From contig NZ_WIXK01000006.1 of assembly GCF_009617595.1 (NCBI RefSeq), positions 62,001-126,000 of the forward strand: a stretch of 64,000 bases of DNA. The letters run 5' to 3'. The stretch comes from Tritonibacter aquimaris. Its GTDB lineage: Bacteria > Pseudomonadota > Alphaproteobacteria > Rhodobacterales > Rhodobacteraceae. The notes beneath the pieces are model-generated. The model saw only the letters and a program-made list of their open reading frames with translations. It did no database searches and was not told the origin of the DNA. Position numbers and translations under genes: made by a program. This document shows, piece after piece, positions 55,371 to 64,000 of this stretch. Each line of letters starts with the position of its first letter. Within the stretch, counting starts at the first letter, position 1.

Positions 55371-56671
55371 GCACTGAACAGAATTGGTCCGCCCGTCGTC
55401 CGCTGATCATCGGCTTTCTGACTTTGTTGATTCTGGTTGGTGGCTTTGGCTCCTGGTCGGTTCTGTCTTCGATCTCTGGTGCGGTGATCGCAACCGGGCG
55501 GATCGAAGTGGACCGCAACCGACAGATCGTACAGCATCTGGATGGCGGCATTGTATCTGAAATCCTGGTGGATGAAGGCGATACAGTGGTGCAGGGGGCA
55601 ACCTTGCTCCGTCTGGACGCGGCTGAGCTGCGGTCGCAGCTCGCGATTGTTGAAGGCCAGCTGTTTGAAGTGATGGCACGTCGTGGGCGTCTCGAAGCAG
55701 AGCGCGACACGGCTGAGGACATCACATTTGATCCGCTGCTTTTGGACGTGGTCACCAAAAAACCTGACGTCGAAGACTTTATCGCCGGTCAGCAACGGCT
55801 GTTCAGCGCGCGCAAAGACAGTGTTGCGCGCGAAATCGACCAGCTTGAAAAACGACGCGGCCAGATTGATGAGCAGATCATCGGCGTGCAAGCGCAACAA
55901 AAATCCATGCGGGTGCAGCTTGATCTGATTGGGCAAGAGCTGGTCAATCAGAAATCCCTGTTGGATCGTGGGCTTGCACAGGCGGGCACCGTGTTGAACC
56001 TGCAGCGGACGCAGGCGGATCTTGAGGGGCGTTTGGGCGAACTCGTTGCATCTGAAGCGCAGGCGCGCGGTCGCATCACAGAGCTTGATATTGAAATGCT
56101 CAAACTGGGCACCCAGCAACGCGAAGAGGCAATCACCCGCCTGCGCGATCTGCGGTTCCAAGAGGTAGAGCTTGCTGAAAACCGCCGCTCACTGCTGGAG
56201 CGGCTGGCGCGGCTTGATATTACCGCGCCGGTGTCCGGTATTGTCTATGGTATGGAAGTGCATACGCCGCGTTCGGTCATTCGCCCGGCGGAACCGGTGC
56301 TGTATCTGGTGCCACAGGACCGCCCACTGGTGATTGCTGCGCAGGTGGCGCTTACCGATGTGGATCAAATCTATGTCGGACAAACGGTGACATTGCGGTT
56401 CTCAGCATTGGATCAGCGCCAAACGCCTGAGCTGTTTGGGACAGTTGTGCAGGTGTCAGCGGATGCGTTTGAAGACGAAAACACGCGCGCGTCCTATTAC
56501 CGCGCCGAAATTCGCCTGGATGAAGGTGAACAGGCACGATTGCCGGAGAATGTAGCCCTGATTCCAGGGATGCCGGTTGAAAGTTACATTCGCACCGAAG
56601 ACCGTTCCCCCTTGGCCTATCTCGTCAAGCCGCTTGCAGATTACTTTGTAAAAGCCTTCCGCGAGAGCTGA
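55367..56671 (+). CDS. Type I secretion membrane fusion protein (HlyD family)
   Basis: A 434-residue periplasmic adaptor of the PrsE type: one N-terminal membrane anchor (about 14-37), a biotinyl/lipoyl-like half ([20 protein letters not shown]), a long coiled coil (about 130-290) and a beta-barrel part with [15 protein letters not shown]. It bridges the exporter to an outer-membrane channel. It overlaps the ABC gene by 4 bp. Confidence 0.92.
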   Translation: MSTEQNWSARRPLIIGFLTLLILVGGFGSWSVLSSISGAVIATGRIEVDRNRQIVQHLDGGIVSEILVDEGDTVVQGATLLRLDAAELRSQLAIVEGQLFEVMARRGRLEAERDTAEDITFDPLLLDVVTKKPDVEDFIAGQQRLFSARKDSVAREIDQLEKRRGQIDEQIIGVQAQQKSMRVQLDLIGQELVNQKSLLDRGLAQAGTVLNLQRTQADLEGRLGELVASEAQARGRITELDIEMLKLGTQQREEAITRLRDLRFQEVELAENRRSLLERLARLDITAPVSGIVYGMEVHTPRSVIRPAEPVLYLVPQDRPLVIAAQVALTDVDQIYVGQTVTLRFSALDQRQTPELFGTVVQVSADAFEDENTRASYYRAEIRLDEGEQARLPENVALIPGMPVESYIRTEDRSPLAYLVKPLADYFVKAFRES

Positions 56672-56755
56672 ATATGTTTCAGCGTGGCGATTTTTCTTTT
56701 CGCCGCGCCAGAACGCGCTTAGCGTGCCAAAACTATTTAGACGAGGAACACTCCG

Positions 56756-57214
56756 ATGAGCATCGAAGATAAACTGGCCGAGCGCGGCCTCACTCTGCCC
56801 GAGGCACCCGCACCAGCTGCGAACTATGTGCCTTATGTCGTATCTGGGGATATGGTTTATGTCTCTGGTCAGATCTCGGCTGATGAAAACGGCCTGATCA
56901 CCGGCAAACTGGGGGCCGAGTTGGATGTTGCAGCGGGCCAAAAAGCCGCTGAGCGTTGTGCACTTTCGCTGCTGGCACAGCTCAAAGCCGCCTGTGGTGG
57001 TGATCTCAGCCGTCTTGTGCGCGTGGTCAAACTGGGCGCATTTGTGAATTCTACCGCTGAATTCACCGAGCAGCCGCAGGTGGTCAACGGCGCATCCGAC
57101 ATTCTGGTAGCACTCTTGGGTGAAGCGGGCCGTCATGCGCGCGCTGCTGTGTCTTCTCCGTCGCTGCCTTTGGGCGTTGCGGTGGAAATCGACGGCGTGT
57201 TCCAGATCAAATAA
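56756..57214 (+). CDS. RidA-family (YjgF/YER057c/UK114) protein
   Basis: A 152-residue protein of the longer RidA subgroup. It carries VSGDMVYVSGQISADENG and a C-terminal GRHARAAVSSPSLPLGVAVE, where the arginine is the expected catalytic residue. RidA proteins hydrolyse reactive enamine/imine intermediates of PLP enzymes. AGGA lies 8 nt before the ATG. Confidence 0.92.
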   Translation: MSIEDKLAERGLTLPEAPAPAANYVPYVVSGDMVYVSGQISADENGLITGKLGAELDVAAGQKAAERCALSLLAQLKAACGGDLSRLVRVVKLGAFVNSTAEFTEQPQVVNGASDILVALLGEAGRHARAAVSSPSLPLGVAVEIDGVFQIK

Positions 57215-57220
57215 CCATGG

Positions 57221-57244
57221 TTGAGCCGGGTTCGCCCGGCTCAA
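57221..57244 (+). terminator. Stem-loop after the RidA gene
   Basis: TTGAGCCGGG and CCCGGCTCAA arms around a TTCG tetraloop start 7 nt after the RidA stop. There is no T-tract, so it may be a processing or weak termination site. Confidence 0.5.
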
Positions 57245-57380
57245 AATCGTTGCATAAGTATAAACCTGTCGCGAATGTGACCGGGTCTGATGCAAACGCA
57301 GCGAAGTCTGGTTGAACTGCCACCGAGATGGACCAGATACTGTGTTCAGATCATTCTTAAACCGTAGGCAGGACAGACCA

Positions 57381-58568
57381 ATGGATGGCTCAGCAATCGA
57401 AATTCAGGTGTTGAACAGCCTGGGCCAGATCCCCGCTGATGAATGGGATGCCTGTGCGTGCCCCGAGGTGGCGGATGGCGGTCGCCCGCTGGACCCGTTC
57501 ACCACCCATCGGTTTCTATCCGCGCTCGAGCAAAGCGGCTCGGTTGGGCCGGGCACCGGCTGGGAGCCACATTACCTGACCGCTTATCAAGATGGCAGCC
57601 TGATCGCCTGTGCGCCGCTATATGCCAAAGGCCACAGCCAGGGTGAGTATGTCTTTGATCACAACTGGGCCCACGCCTATGAAAATGCGGGCGGGCGCTA
57701 TTACCCCAAACTACAGATCGCCGTGCCCTTTACCCCCGCCACCGGGAGACGTTTTCTGGTGAAACCGGGGTTTGAAGGCATTGGTCATTCAGCCTTGCTG
57801 CAAGGTGCGGTGCAGCTGGCCGAGGGCAATCAGCTTTCGTCGGTTCACATTACGTTTTGTACTGACGTCGAGAGCGCCATTGGCGAAGAGATGCAGCTAT
57901 TGGCCCGCAGCGGACAGCAGTATCATTGGCTGAACGACGGCTACGCTGATTTTGATGCCTTCCTTGCGTCGCTGTCGTCACGCAAGCGCAAAAACATTCG
58001 CAAAGAGCGCAAACAGGCGCAGGGGTTTGGCGGTGAAATTCACTGCTACCGCGGTGCAGATCTCAGGCCCGAACATTGGGATGCGTTCTGGCAGTTTTAT
58101 CAAGATACAGGCGCGCGCAAATGGGGATCCCCTTACCTGAGCCGCGCATTCTTTGATCTTGCCCATGAAACCATGGCTGATGACATGGCGCTGGTGCTGG
58201 CTCAGCGCGATGGGCGCTATGTGGCGGGCGCGCTGAATTTCATCGGGCGCGAGACGCTATATGGCCGCTATTGGGGCTGTAGCGAACATCATCCCTGCTT
58301 GCATTTCGAATTGTGCTATTATCAGGCGATGGATCTGGCCATTGCCGAAGGGATGAAACGGGTAGAGGCGGGCGCGCAAGGGGATCACAAACTGGCGCGC
58401 GGCTATCTGCCAACCATGACGCACAGCCTGCATTGGCTGCGCGATCCGGGATTTTCACAGGCGGTGGAGCGCTTTTTGGTCGCTGAACGGGCGGCCGTTG
58501 AAGAAGAGATTGAGGTGCTCACCGACTATGGTCCCTTCCGCAAGGCCCATGTGGAGGAACAGGAATGA
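57381..58568 (+). CDS. FemAB/peptidogalycan-type GNAT-fold protein
   Basis: A 395-residue protein of the family annotated as peptidogalycan biosynthesis/recognition, distantly related to FemAB and GNAT acyltransferases. [36 protein letters not shown] and [18 protein letters not shown] are its marks. The substrate is unknown. I start at the ATG at 57381, with AGGA 7 nt upstream; the frame is open further upstream but has no better start. It overlaps phhB by 4 bp. Confidence 0.87.
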   Translation: MDGSAIEIQVLNSLGQIPADEWDACACPEVADGGRPLDPFTTHRFLSALEQSGSVGPGTGWEPHYLTAYQDGSLIACAPLYAKGHSQGEYVFDHNWAHAYENAGGRYYPKLQIAVPFTPATGRRFLVKPGFEGIGHSALLQGAVQLAEGNQLSSVHITFCTDVESAIGEEMQLLARSGQQYHWLNDGYADFDAFLASLSSRKRKNIRKERKQAQGFGGEIHCYRGADLRPEHWDAFWQFYQDTGARKWGSPYLSRAFFDLAHETMADDMALVLAQRDGRYVAGALNFIGRETLYGRYWGCSEHHPCLHFELCYYQAMDLAIAEGMKRVEAGAQGDHKLARGYLPTMTHSLHWLRDPGFSQAVERFLVAERAAVEEEIEVLTDYGPFRKAHVEEQE

Positions 58569-58858
58569 GTGAAAAACTGTCGGAAGCGGCCCGCGGCGCG
58601 CTGCTTGAGCCTTTGTTTGCTGCGGGATGGTCACCGGTTGAGGGGCGTGATGCGATTTCCAAACGCTTCACATTTGCCTCTTTTGTGGAGGCGTTTGGCT
58701 GGATGACCACGGTGGCCATCTGGGCCGAAAAATGGAACCATCACCCCGAGTGGCGCAATGTCTACAATAAGGTAGATGTGATTTTGACCACCCATGATGT
58801 GAATGGGATTAGCGCGCTGGATGCAAAGCTTGCGCGCAAGATGGACATGCTGGCGTGA
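58565..58858 (+). CDS. phhB: Pterin-4a-carbinolamine dehydratase
   Basis: A 97-residue PCD/DCoH protein with the active-site motif [18 protein letters not shown]. It recycles 4a-hydroxytetrahydropterin, or in bacteria lacking phenylalanine hydroxylase may act in molybdopterin or folate metabolism. It is coupled to the preceding gene by an ATGA overlap. Confidence 0.95.
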   Translation: MSEKLSEAARGALLEPLFAAGWSPVEGRDAISKRFTFASFVEAFGWMTTVAIWAEKWNHHPEWRNVYNKVDVILTTHDVNGISALDAKLARKMDMLA

Positions 58859-58907
58859 CGGGCACGCAGGTTGGTGTGGTGGGCGCACAGCGGCGCCCGA
58901 CCGAGGG

Positions 58908-59396
58908 TTAAGACATTGCGCCCAAAAGCGATTCACCGGCGGAAACTTCGCATTGGCCGGGGCTTTCTTCGAGGTGCAAAAGCTTCACTTCGCCATCAGT
59001 CACCAGCATTGCATACCGTTTTGAGCGACCAAGCAAGCCAGCCGGAGGCGCATCGAACCGCATGCCAAGGGCTTCGGTGAATGTGCTTTCGGCGTCACCC
59101 AGCATGCTGATGCCAGCAGCCGCTGCACCGGTGCTTTCGCCCCAGGCCTGCATGACAAACGGGTCATTGGCAGAGACGCAGATGATTTCATCAACACCTT
59201 TGGCCGCAAACTGATCTTTGGTGCGGATAAAGCTTGGCACATGCGCCGAATGGCAGGTCGGGGTATAGGCACCAGGCACCGCAAAGATCACCACGGTGCG
59301 GCCTGTGGTCAAATCGCTGATCTGGACCTGCTCTGGGCCTTCTGCACCCAGGCGGGTCAATGTGGCCTCGGGCAGCTTGTCACCAACAGAAATCAT
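58908..59396 (-). CDS. Peroxiredoxin (Prx5/glutaredoxin-type)
   Basis: A 162-residue peroxiredoxin with the peroxidatic cysteine C48 in PGAYTPTCHSAHVPSF. The single conserved Cys and the length match the Prx5 group that reduces hydroperoxides with glutathione/glutaredoxin. I start at the ATG at 59396, which has AGAGGA upstream. Confidence 0.94.
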   Translation of the reverse strand: MISVGDKLPEATLTRLGAEGPEQVQISDLTTGRTVVIFAVPGAYTPTCHSAHVPSFIRTKDQFAAKGVDEIICVSANDPFVMQAWGESTGAAAAGISMLGDAESTFTEALGMRFDAPPAGLLGRSKRYAMLVTDGEVKLLHLEESPGQCEVSAGESLLGAMS

Positions 59397-59491
59397 AACG
59401 TGTTCCTCTTCTTGCATTTGCGTTTGGGGGCACTCGGAATATAGGTTCCCCTAAGACCGTGACCACAACAAAGCTAGGAGGCAAGCGTGGA

Positions 59492-60703
59492 ATGAGCCAT
59501 ATTGTTGTAATTGGGGCCGGACAGGCTGGTGCCGCGCTTGTAGCGAAGCTGCGCAAAGATGGCTTTGATGGAGATATCACGCTGATTGGTGCGGAAGAGG
59601 CATTGCCCTACCAGCGCCCGCCACTGTCCAAAGCCTATCTTCTGGGCGAGATGGAGAAAGAGCGGCTGTATCTGCGCCCAGAGAGTTTCTACGCGGAAAA
59701 CAATATCACGTTGAAACTTGGGTCTGTGGTCACGGGTATCGATCCTGTTGCAAAGACTGTCGCGCTTGGGGACGAGGTGATCACGTATGATCAGTTGGCG
59801 CTGACAACCGGATCATCTCCTCGCCGCCTGCCTGCTGCGATCGGCGGGGATCTCGCCGGTGTGCATGTGGTGCGTGATCTCAAAGATGTGGATGGCATGG
59901 CGCCTGAGGTCAGCCAGGGCAAGCGCGCGCTGATTGTAGGGGGCGGATATATCGGGCTAGAGGCGGCCGCGGTTTGCGCCAAACGCGGCGTGTCGGTTGT
60001 TCTGGTCGAAATGGCAGAACGTATCCTGCAACGGGTCGCGGCGGCAGAAACCGCTGATTATTTCCGCGCGCTGCATCACTCCCACGGGGTTGAGATCCGC
60101 GAAAACACTGGTCTCACCCGTCTGATCGGTGAAAACGGGCAGGTGACCGGTGCCGAGCTGAGCGATGGCAGCAAGCTGGATGTTGATTTTGTTGTGGTTG
60201 GTGTTGGTATCGCCCCGGCAAGTGATCTGGCAGAAGTGGCAGGGCTTGGAATTGACAACGGGATCAAGACAGATGCGCAGGGGCGCAGTTCGGATCCATC
60301 GATCTGGGCTGCAGGGGATTGCGCGTCGTTTCCCCATAAAGGCGGGCGTATCCGACTGGAAAGCGTGCCAAACGCGATCGATCAGGCGGAAATCGTGGCG
60401 CAAAACATGCTGGGTGCCGAAAAAACCTATGTGGCGCAGCCTTGGTTCTGGTCTGATCAATATGATGTCAAACTGCAGATTGCAGGTTTGAACAGCGGCT
60501 ATGACCAGGTTGTTGTGCGCCGCGGTGAGGGGCAGCAGGCGTCGTTTTGGTATTTTGGTGGCGATCAGCTGCTGGCGGTGGATGCGATGAATGATCCACG
60601 TGCCTATATGGTGGCGAAACGTCTGATTGATGGCGGAAAAACCGCCGATAAATCCCTGGTGGCGGATCCTGCGTCTGATGTGAAGGCATTGCTGAAAGCA
60701 TGA
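59492..60703 (+). CDS. Ferredoxin reductase-type FAD/NAD(P)-dependent oxidoreductase
   Basis: A 403-residue flavoprotein of the putidaredoxin/rhodocoxin reductase group. It has FAD-binding VVIGAGQAG near the N-terminus, NAD-binding IVGGGYIGLEAA, the IWAAGDCASF motif, and a C-terminal reductase domain. It passes electrons from NAD(P)H to a ferredoxin for P450 or Rieske oxygenases. It could serve the Rieske protein at 612-1760, but it is 58 kb away and linked to rsmD, so this is only a possibility. AGGAGG lies 10 nt before the ATG. Confidence 0.9.
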   Translation: MSHIVVIGAGQAGAALVAKLRKDGFDGDITLIGAEEALPYQRPPLSKAYLLGEMEKERLYLRPESFYAENNITLKLGSVVTGIDPVAKTVALGDEVITYDQLALTTGSSPRRLPAAIGGDLAGVHVVRDLKDVDGMAPEVSQGKRALIVGGGYIGLEAAAVCAKRGVSVVLVEMAERILQRVAAAETADYFRALHHSHGVEIRENTGLTRLIGENGQVTGAELSDGSKLDVDFVVVGVGIAPASDLAEVAGLGIDNGIKTDAQGRSSDPSIWAAGDCASFPHKGGRIRLESVPNAIDQAEIVAQNMLGAEKTYVAQPWFWSDQYDVKLQIAGLNSGYDQVVVRRGEGQQASFWYFGGDQLLAVDAMNDPRAYMVAKRLIDGGKTADKSLVADPASDVKALLKA

Positions 60704-61275
60704 GAATTATTGCAGGTGATTTCCGCGGCCGCGCTTTGGCTGCGGTGGGCAAAGGTGATGCTGGCGCGCATCTGCGCCCCACAACGGATCGGGTGCGTGA
60801 GAGCCTGTTTAGCGTGTTGATGCATACCGGTGCCATTCCGGGCGCACGGGTGCTGGATCTGTTTGCCGGAACCGGCGCGCTTGGGCTTGAGGCCCTGTCG
60901 CGCGGTGCGGACAGTGTGACCTTTGTTGATGATGGGCGGGTGTCATCTGGGCTGATAAAGAAAAACATCGGTATTTGCCGCGCTGAAGATCGCTGTCGTC
61001 TCACGCGGCGTGACGCGCTGAAACTGGGCGACAATCCGGATGCCCCTTTTGATTTGATCTTTCTGGATCCTCCCTATGGGAAGGGGCTGGGCGAAAAGGC
61101 GTTGCTGAACCTTCAGCAGAAGGGGTGGATCGCTGCGAATGCACTGATTGTCTGGGAAGAAAATGCCGCAATGCAACCACCAGAAGGGTTCGAGCTGGAA
61201 AGCGCACGCAAATATGGCGACACCCATATAACGCTGCTTTGGTATGGCAACACAGATGACACATTGCCGGATTAG
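60700..61275 (+). CDS. rsmD: 16S rRNA (guanine966-N2)-methyltransferase RsmD
   Basis: A 191-residue methyltransferase with LDLFAGTGALGLEALSRGA (SAM site) and the catalytic LDPPYGK. It methylates G966 of 16S rRNA. It overlaps the flavoprotein gene by 4 bp. Confidence 0.95.
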   Translation: MRIIAGDFRGRALAAVGKGDAGAHLRPTTDRVRESLFSVLMHTGAIPGARVLDLFAGTGALGLEALSRGADSVTFVDDGRVSSGLIKKNIGICRAEDRCRLTRRDALKLGDNPDAPFDLIFLDPPYGKGLGEKALLNLQQKGWIAANALIVWEENAAMQPPEGFELESARKYGDTHITLLWYGNTDDTLPD

Positions 61276-61314
61276 AAAGTCTGAACCGCTTACAACATAT
61301 GTGAAGAGAAACAG

Positions 61315-61980
61315 ATGCCCACAACCTATCCCCGCCCAAAGCTGGTGATTTTTGACTGCGACGGTGTCTTGGTCGACAGTGAGACAGCGTCCAATCAGGT
61401 GCTTGCCGACAATCTTGCACGTCACGGGCTTGAGCTGACTTTGCAGCAATGCATGGATTTGTTTGTGGGCGGTACAATGGTTGGTGTGATGGCCAAGGCA
61501 CGTGGGCTTGGGGCTGATCTTGCGGATAATTGGATCGAAGAAGTCTACGACGAGACCTACGCCTGCCTTAAAAATGGCGTGGAGCTGGTGCCAGGGATCC
61601 CTGCTCTGTTGGATCGGTTGCGCCAGGAGAAGATCCCGTTTTGTGTCGCCTCGAACGGCAGCGAAGGGAAGATGAAAATCACTCTGGGGCAAAACGGGCT
61701 ATGGGATGAGTTTCATCCGCATGCGATGTTTTCGGCGCACTCATTGGGGGTGTCCAAGCCCGAGCCGGGTCTGTTTCTGGCCGCAGCCAGCCATTTTGAC
61801 GTGCAAGCGCGCGACTGCCTTGTGATCGAAGATAGCGAAAATGGCGCGCTGGCTGCTGCGCGCGCGGGCATGCGTTGTCTAGGATTTGTTCCGCACGGCA
61901 CGGGCGCGCGTCTTGCGCGCCACAATGCTGAAATATTCAATGATATGAACAAAGTGCCTGGCTTGATCGGCCTGAGTTAA
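61315..61980 (+). CDS. HAD-superfamily hydrolase (subfamily IA phosphatase)
   Basis: A 221-residue HAD protein with motif I FDCDGVLVDSE, motif II VASNGS, a lysine in SKPEPGLFL and motif IV VIEDSENGALAA. Related to beta-phosphoglucomutase and phosphoglycolate phosphatase. The substrate is unknown. Confidence 0.93.
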   Translation: MPTTYPRPKLVIFDCDGVLVDSETASNQVLADNLARHGLELTLQQCMDLFVGGTMVGVMAKARGLGADLADNWIEEVYDETYACLKNGVELVPGIPALLDRLRQEKIPFCVASNGSEGKMKITLGQNGLWDEFHPHAMFSAHSLGVSKPEPGLFLAAASHFDVQARDCLVIEDSENGALAAARAGMRCLGFVPHGTGARLARHNAEIFNDMNKVPGLIGLS

Positions 61981-62188
61981 TCTTAATCGGCCTGAGATAA
62001 TTCGCACATTTGCGCGCGGATACACCAATGGCTGTGATTTCATCGCAACTCTTTCGTGATGATTTTACGAAATTTCACCGCTTACTATCCAGAACGTGAC
62101 CTAAGTTTTATTCAGCCAGAGCAATATTGCATTTGGACGATTGGCCTTTTGAGGCCATTTTTTTTGGAAGACAATCAAAATTCCCGGC

Positions 62189-62491
62189 ATGTTGTTTGTG
62201 GCCGCACTGTCTCTTTCGGCCTGTGTATCGCCCGAAGTTGTGACCAAGACCAGCGTTGGCGATAACAGCCTTACCTGCGAACAGATCGCAACTCAGATGC
62301 AGCAGCTTGAAGAGATCCGCGCCGAAGCGGAAAAAGGCAAAACCGCTTCTGGTAAAAACGTAGCCGCTGCCATCCTGTTCTGGCCTGCCATTATCGGCAA
62401 TTATCAGAACGCAAAACAAGCGTTGGAAGCCGCCAATGAACGCCATGAGGTTCTGGTCAATCTGGCAGCAAAAAAGCGCTGCGACCTGTAA
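62189..62491 (+). CDS. Small putative lipoprotein
   Basis: A 100-residue protein with lipobox SLSAC (C12), then a helical region and a hydrophobic segment near 58-68 (AAAILFWPAIIGNY). The ATG at 62189 gives a signal peptide without the usual basic residues and has no well-placed ribosome binding site. GGAAG at 62166 is 18 nt away, but it is 9 nt from an in-frame ATT at 62180. The true start may thus be non-standard. I recognise no family. Confidence 0.7.
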   Translation: MLFVAALSLSACVSPEVVTKTSVGDNSLTCEQIATQMQQLEEIRAEAEKGKTASGKNVAAAILFWPAIIGNYQNAKQALEAANERHEVLVNLAAKKRCDL

Positions 62492-62514
62492 GGTTGCCAC
62501 AGCGCCACATTGAA

Positions 62515-62539
62515 TGCAGGGGATTACCCCTGCATTTTT
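62515..62539 (+). terminator. Rho-independent terminator of the small lipoprotein gene
   Basis: TGCAGGGG and CCCCTGCA arms with an ATTA loop are followed by TTTTTG on the plus strand. Confidence 0.85.
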
Positions 62540-62542
62540 GTT

Positions 62543-63352
62543 TTAACCGTAGGTTGGGTGGAACTTGCCGCCGGGCGACAGGGTGAAGATTTCAAACCCG
62601 TCTGCGGTGACGCCGATGGAATGCTCAAACTGCGCAGACAGGGATTTGTCGCGGGTCACGGCGGTCCATTCATCAGCCAGAACCTTGGTCTCTGGACGGC
62701 CCCAGTTGATCATGGGCTCGATGGTGAAAAACATACCCTCTTCGAGAACCGGACCGGTGCCTGAGCGGCCATAGTGCAAAACATTCGGCGGTGCGTGGAA
62801 AACGCGGCCCAGACCATGGCCACAGAAATCACGTACAACGCTCATCCGCTGGCTTTCGGCAAACACCTGAATGGCGTGGCCAATATCACCAAAGGTATTG
62901 CCGGGTTTCACCACCTCGATCCCCCGCATCAGGGCATCATGGGTGATCTGGATGAGCCGTTCTGCCTTGCGCGACAGCTTGCCCGCGACATACATGCGGC
63001 TTGTGTCACCAAACCAGCCATCCAGAATAACGGTCACATCGATATTCATGATGTCGCCGTCTTTCAGTTTCTTGTCGCCGGGGATGCCGTGGCAGACAAC
63101 ATGGTTCACGCTGATACAGCTGGCGTGCTGGTAACCTTTGTAGCCGATGGTGGCCGAAGTCGCGTCAGAGGCTTCCACCATTTCGGTGATCAAACGATCG
63201 ATTTCGCCGGTGGTCTGCCCAGGGAAGACATGCGGAGCAATGTCATCAAGAATTTGCGCCGCCAGTTTCCCGGCAGCATGCATGCCTGCAAAATCCGCTT
63301 CCTGATAGATGCGGATGCCGTCTTTGGTGGTGCGGCCGTCTTTTGATCTCAT
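62543..63352 (-). CDS. map: Methionine aminopeptidase, type I
   Basis: A 269-residue M24 metallopeptidase that removes initiator Met. The two-metal site residues appear in NIDVTVILDGWFGDTSRMY, GHGLG, TIEPM and the EHSIGV glutamate. I start at the ATG at 63352 (MRSKDGR), with GGAG 6 nt upstream. Confidence 0.96.
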   Translation of the reverse strand: MRSKDGRTTKDGIRIYQEADFAGMHAAGKLAAQILDDIAPHVFPGQTTGEIDRLITEMVEASDATSATIGYKGYQHASCISVNHVVCHGIPGDKKLKDGDIMNIDVTVILDGWFGDTSRMYVAGKLSRKAERLIQITHDALMRGIEVVKPGNTFGDIGHAIQVFAESQRMSVVRDFCGHGLGRVFHAPPNVLHYGRSGTGPVLEEGMFFTIEPMINWGRPETKVLADEWTAVTRDKSLSAQFEHSIGVTADGFEIFTLSPGGKFHPTYG

Positions 63353-63426
63353 CAATGGCTCCAATCATTGCCTGTTACGCAATATCTAAGCGGTTTGTCG
63401 TCAAAGGACCAGTGGCGACAATCGTG

Positions 63427-64000
63427 TTATTCCACCGCAGATAGCGGCTTGCCCAGCTCAATCGAAGAGGGGGTGATCACTGTATCATAAATCAGCCGTT
63501 CCACCCCTGCTGCATGCGCCAGTTCAAAGGCATGGGCATAGTCAGGATCGATATCGGACGCGAGCGTAAATCGGGCGCAATCTGTCCGCTGCACCAGATA
63601 AAACATCACCGCGCGATGCCCGGCCCGAACCATGGCAGAGAGCTCCCCCAGATGTTTGGTGCCGCGTTTGGTGACACTATCTGGAAACTCAGCCAGAGCG
63701 GGCTGGCGCGAAAGGGTGACGCTTTTGACTTCGACATAACAATCCGGCAGACCCTGCGCGCTGAGCAGGAAATCGATCCGGCTGTTTTCGCCGTATTTCA
63801 CCTCGGGGCGTACTGTCGAATAGGTGGACAGTTCGGGGATTTCACCGGCTTCAAGCGCTGCACGCAGGGCTTTGTTGGGCACTGAGGTGTCAACACCGGT
63901 GAAATGGCCGCCCTCATGCTCCACCAGACGCCAGCCATATTTCAGCTTTTTCTTGGGATCATCATTTGGTTCTAGCCAAATTTTCATCCCCGGTTCTGCC
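63427..64000 (-). CDS. sfsA: Sugar fermentation stimulation protein SfsA (partial)
   Basis: The visible C-terminal part shows SfsA features (WLEPNDDPKKKLKYGWRLVE, RIDFLLSA, VEVKSVTLSR, GTKHLGEL). The frame is open through the right edge (reading AEPGMKIW), so the first 40-50 residues lie outside the window and the start is not seen. The internal ATG at 63987 is not a plausible start. SfsA is a nucleic-acid-associated protein of unclear role. Confidence 0.92.
   Translation of the reverse strand, partial: AEPGMKIWLEPNDDPKKKLKYGWRLVEHEGGHFTGVDTSVPNKALRAALEAGEIPELSTYSTVRPEVKYGENSRIDFLLSAQGLPDCYVEVKSVTLSRQPALAEFPDSVTKRGTKHLGELSAMVRAGHRAVMFYLVQRTDCARFTLASDIDPDYAHAFELAHAAGVERLIYDTVITPSSIELGKPLSAVE

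Overview
The window looks like a chromosome segment from a marine alphaproteobacterium of the Rhodobacteraceae (Roseobacter group). The evidence is gene content: a heterotetrameric sarcosine oxidase operon, an ectoine-type (Ehu-like) amino-acid ABC importer, DUF1523 and DUF599 proteins, an mlaA-mlaC pair, glnK-amtB, and leu genes laid out as in this family. It is gene-dense, moderately GC-rich and almost entirely chromosomal in character. The only mobile-element trace is one dead IS3-type orfA next to a tRNA-Pro gene.

Region 1 (about 0.6-18.7 kb) is an accessory catabolic island for an N-methylated or zwitterionic compound. A LysR-divergent operon encodes a metal-less M24 (creatinase-like) hydrolase, an Asp/Glu-racemase-like protein, the sarcosine oxidase subunits SoxB, SoxD, SoxA and SoxG, and a Rieske oxygenase. 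An Ehu-like importer operon lies next to it. A second operon, divergent from a HutC-type GntR regulator, encodes another racemase-like protein, a second M24 protein with all its metal ligands, and a dimethylglycine/sarcosine dehydrogenase-like flavoprotein. The same 45-bp block sits upstream of the sox operon and of the importer operon. This suggests that the LysR protein controls both, so the importer probably brings in the substrate of the Rieske/Sox branch.

Region 2 (18.7-31.5 kb): a decayed intergenic stretch with the IS relic, tRNA-Pro(CGG), a DMT exporter, leuB, a membrane protein plus endonuclease/exonuclease/phosphatase pair, leuD, leuC, a small new ORF, rsfS-rlmH, tandem trypsin-like proteases, and an hsp20 gene with a sigma-32-type promoter and a ROSE-like hairpin over its ribosome binding site.

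Region 3 (31.5-49.6 kb): a periplasmic phytase-like esterase, a gabD-type dehydrogenase divergent from a true creatinase (His232, Glu262 and Glu358 all at the Pseudomonas numbering), a glycosyltransferase/sulfotransferase pair, a run of five inverted repeats, ilvD, a BenE-type transporter with its XRE-cupin regulator, smpB, a mercaptopyruvate sulfurtransferase, an aromatic aminotransferase, and amtB-glnK. Creatinase would release sarcosine and urea, and the Sox operon 30 kb away could oxidise that sarcosine.

Region 4 (49.6-64 kb) is mostly housekeeping: a class A penicillin-binding protein, mlaC and mlaA, a type I secretion ABC/HlyD pair without an adjacent substrate, RidA, a FemAB-like protein, phhB, a peroxiredoxin, a ferredoxin reductase-like flavoprotein, rsmD, a HAD phosphatase, a small lipoprotein, map, and sfsA cut by the right edge.
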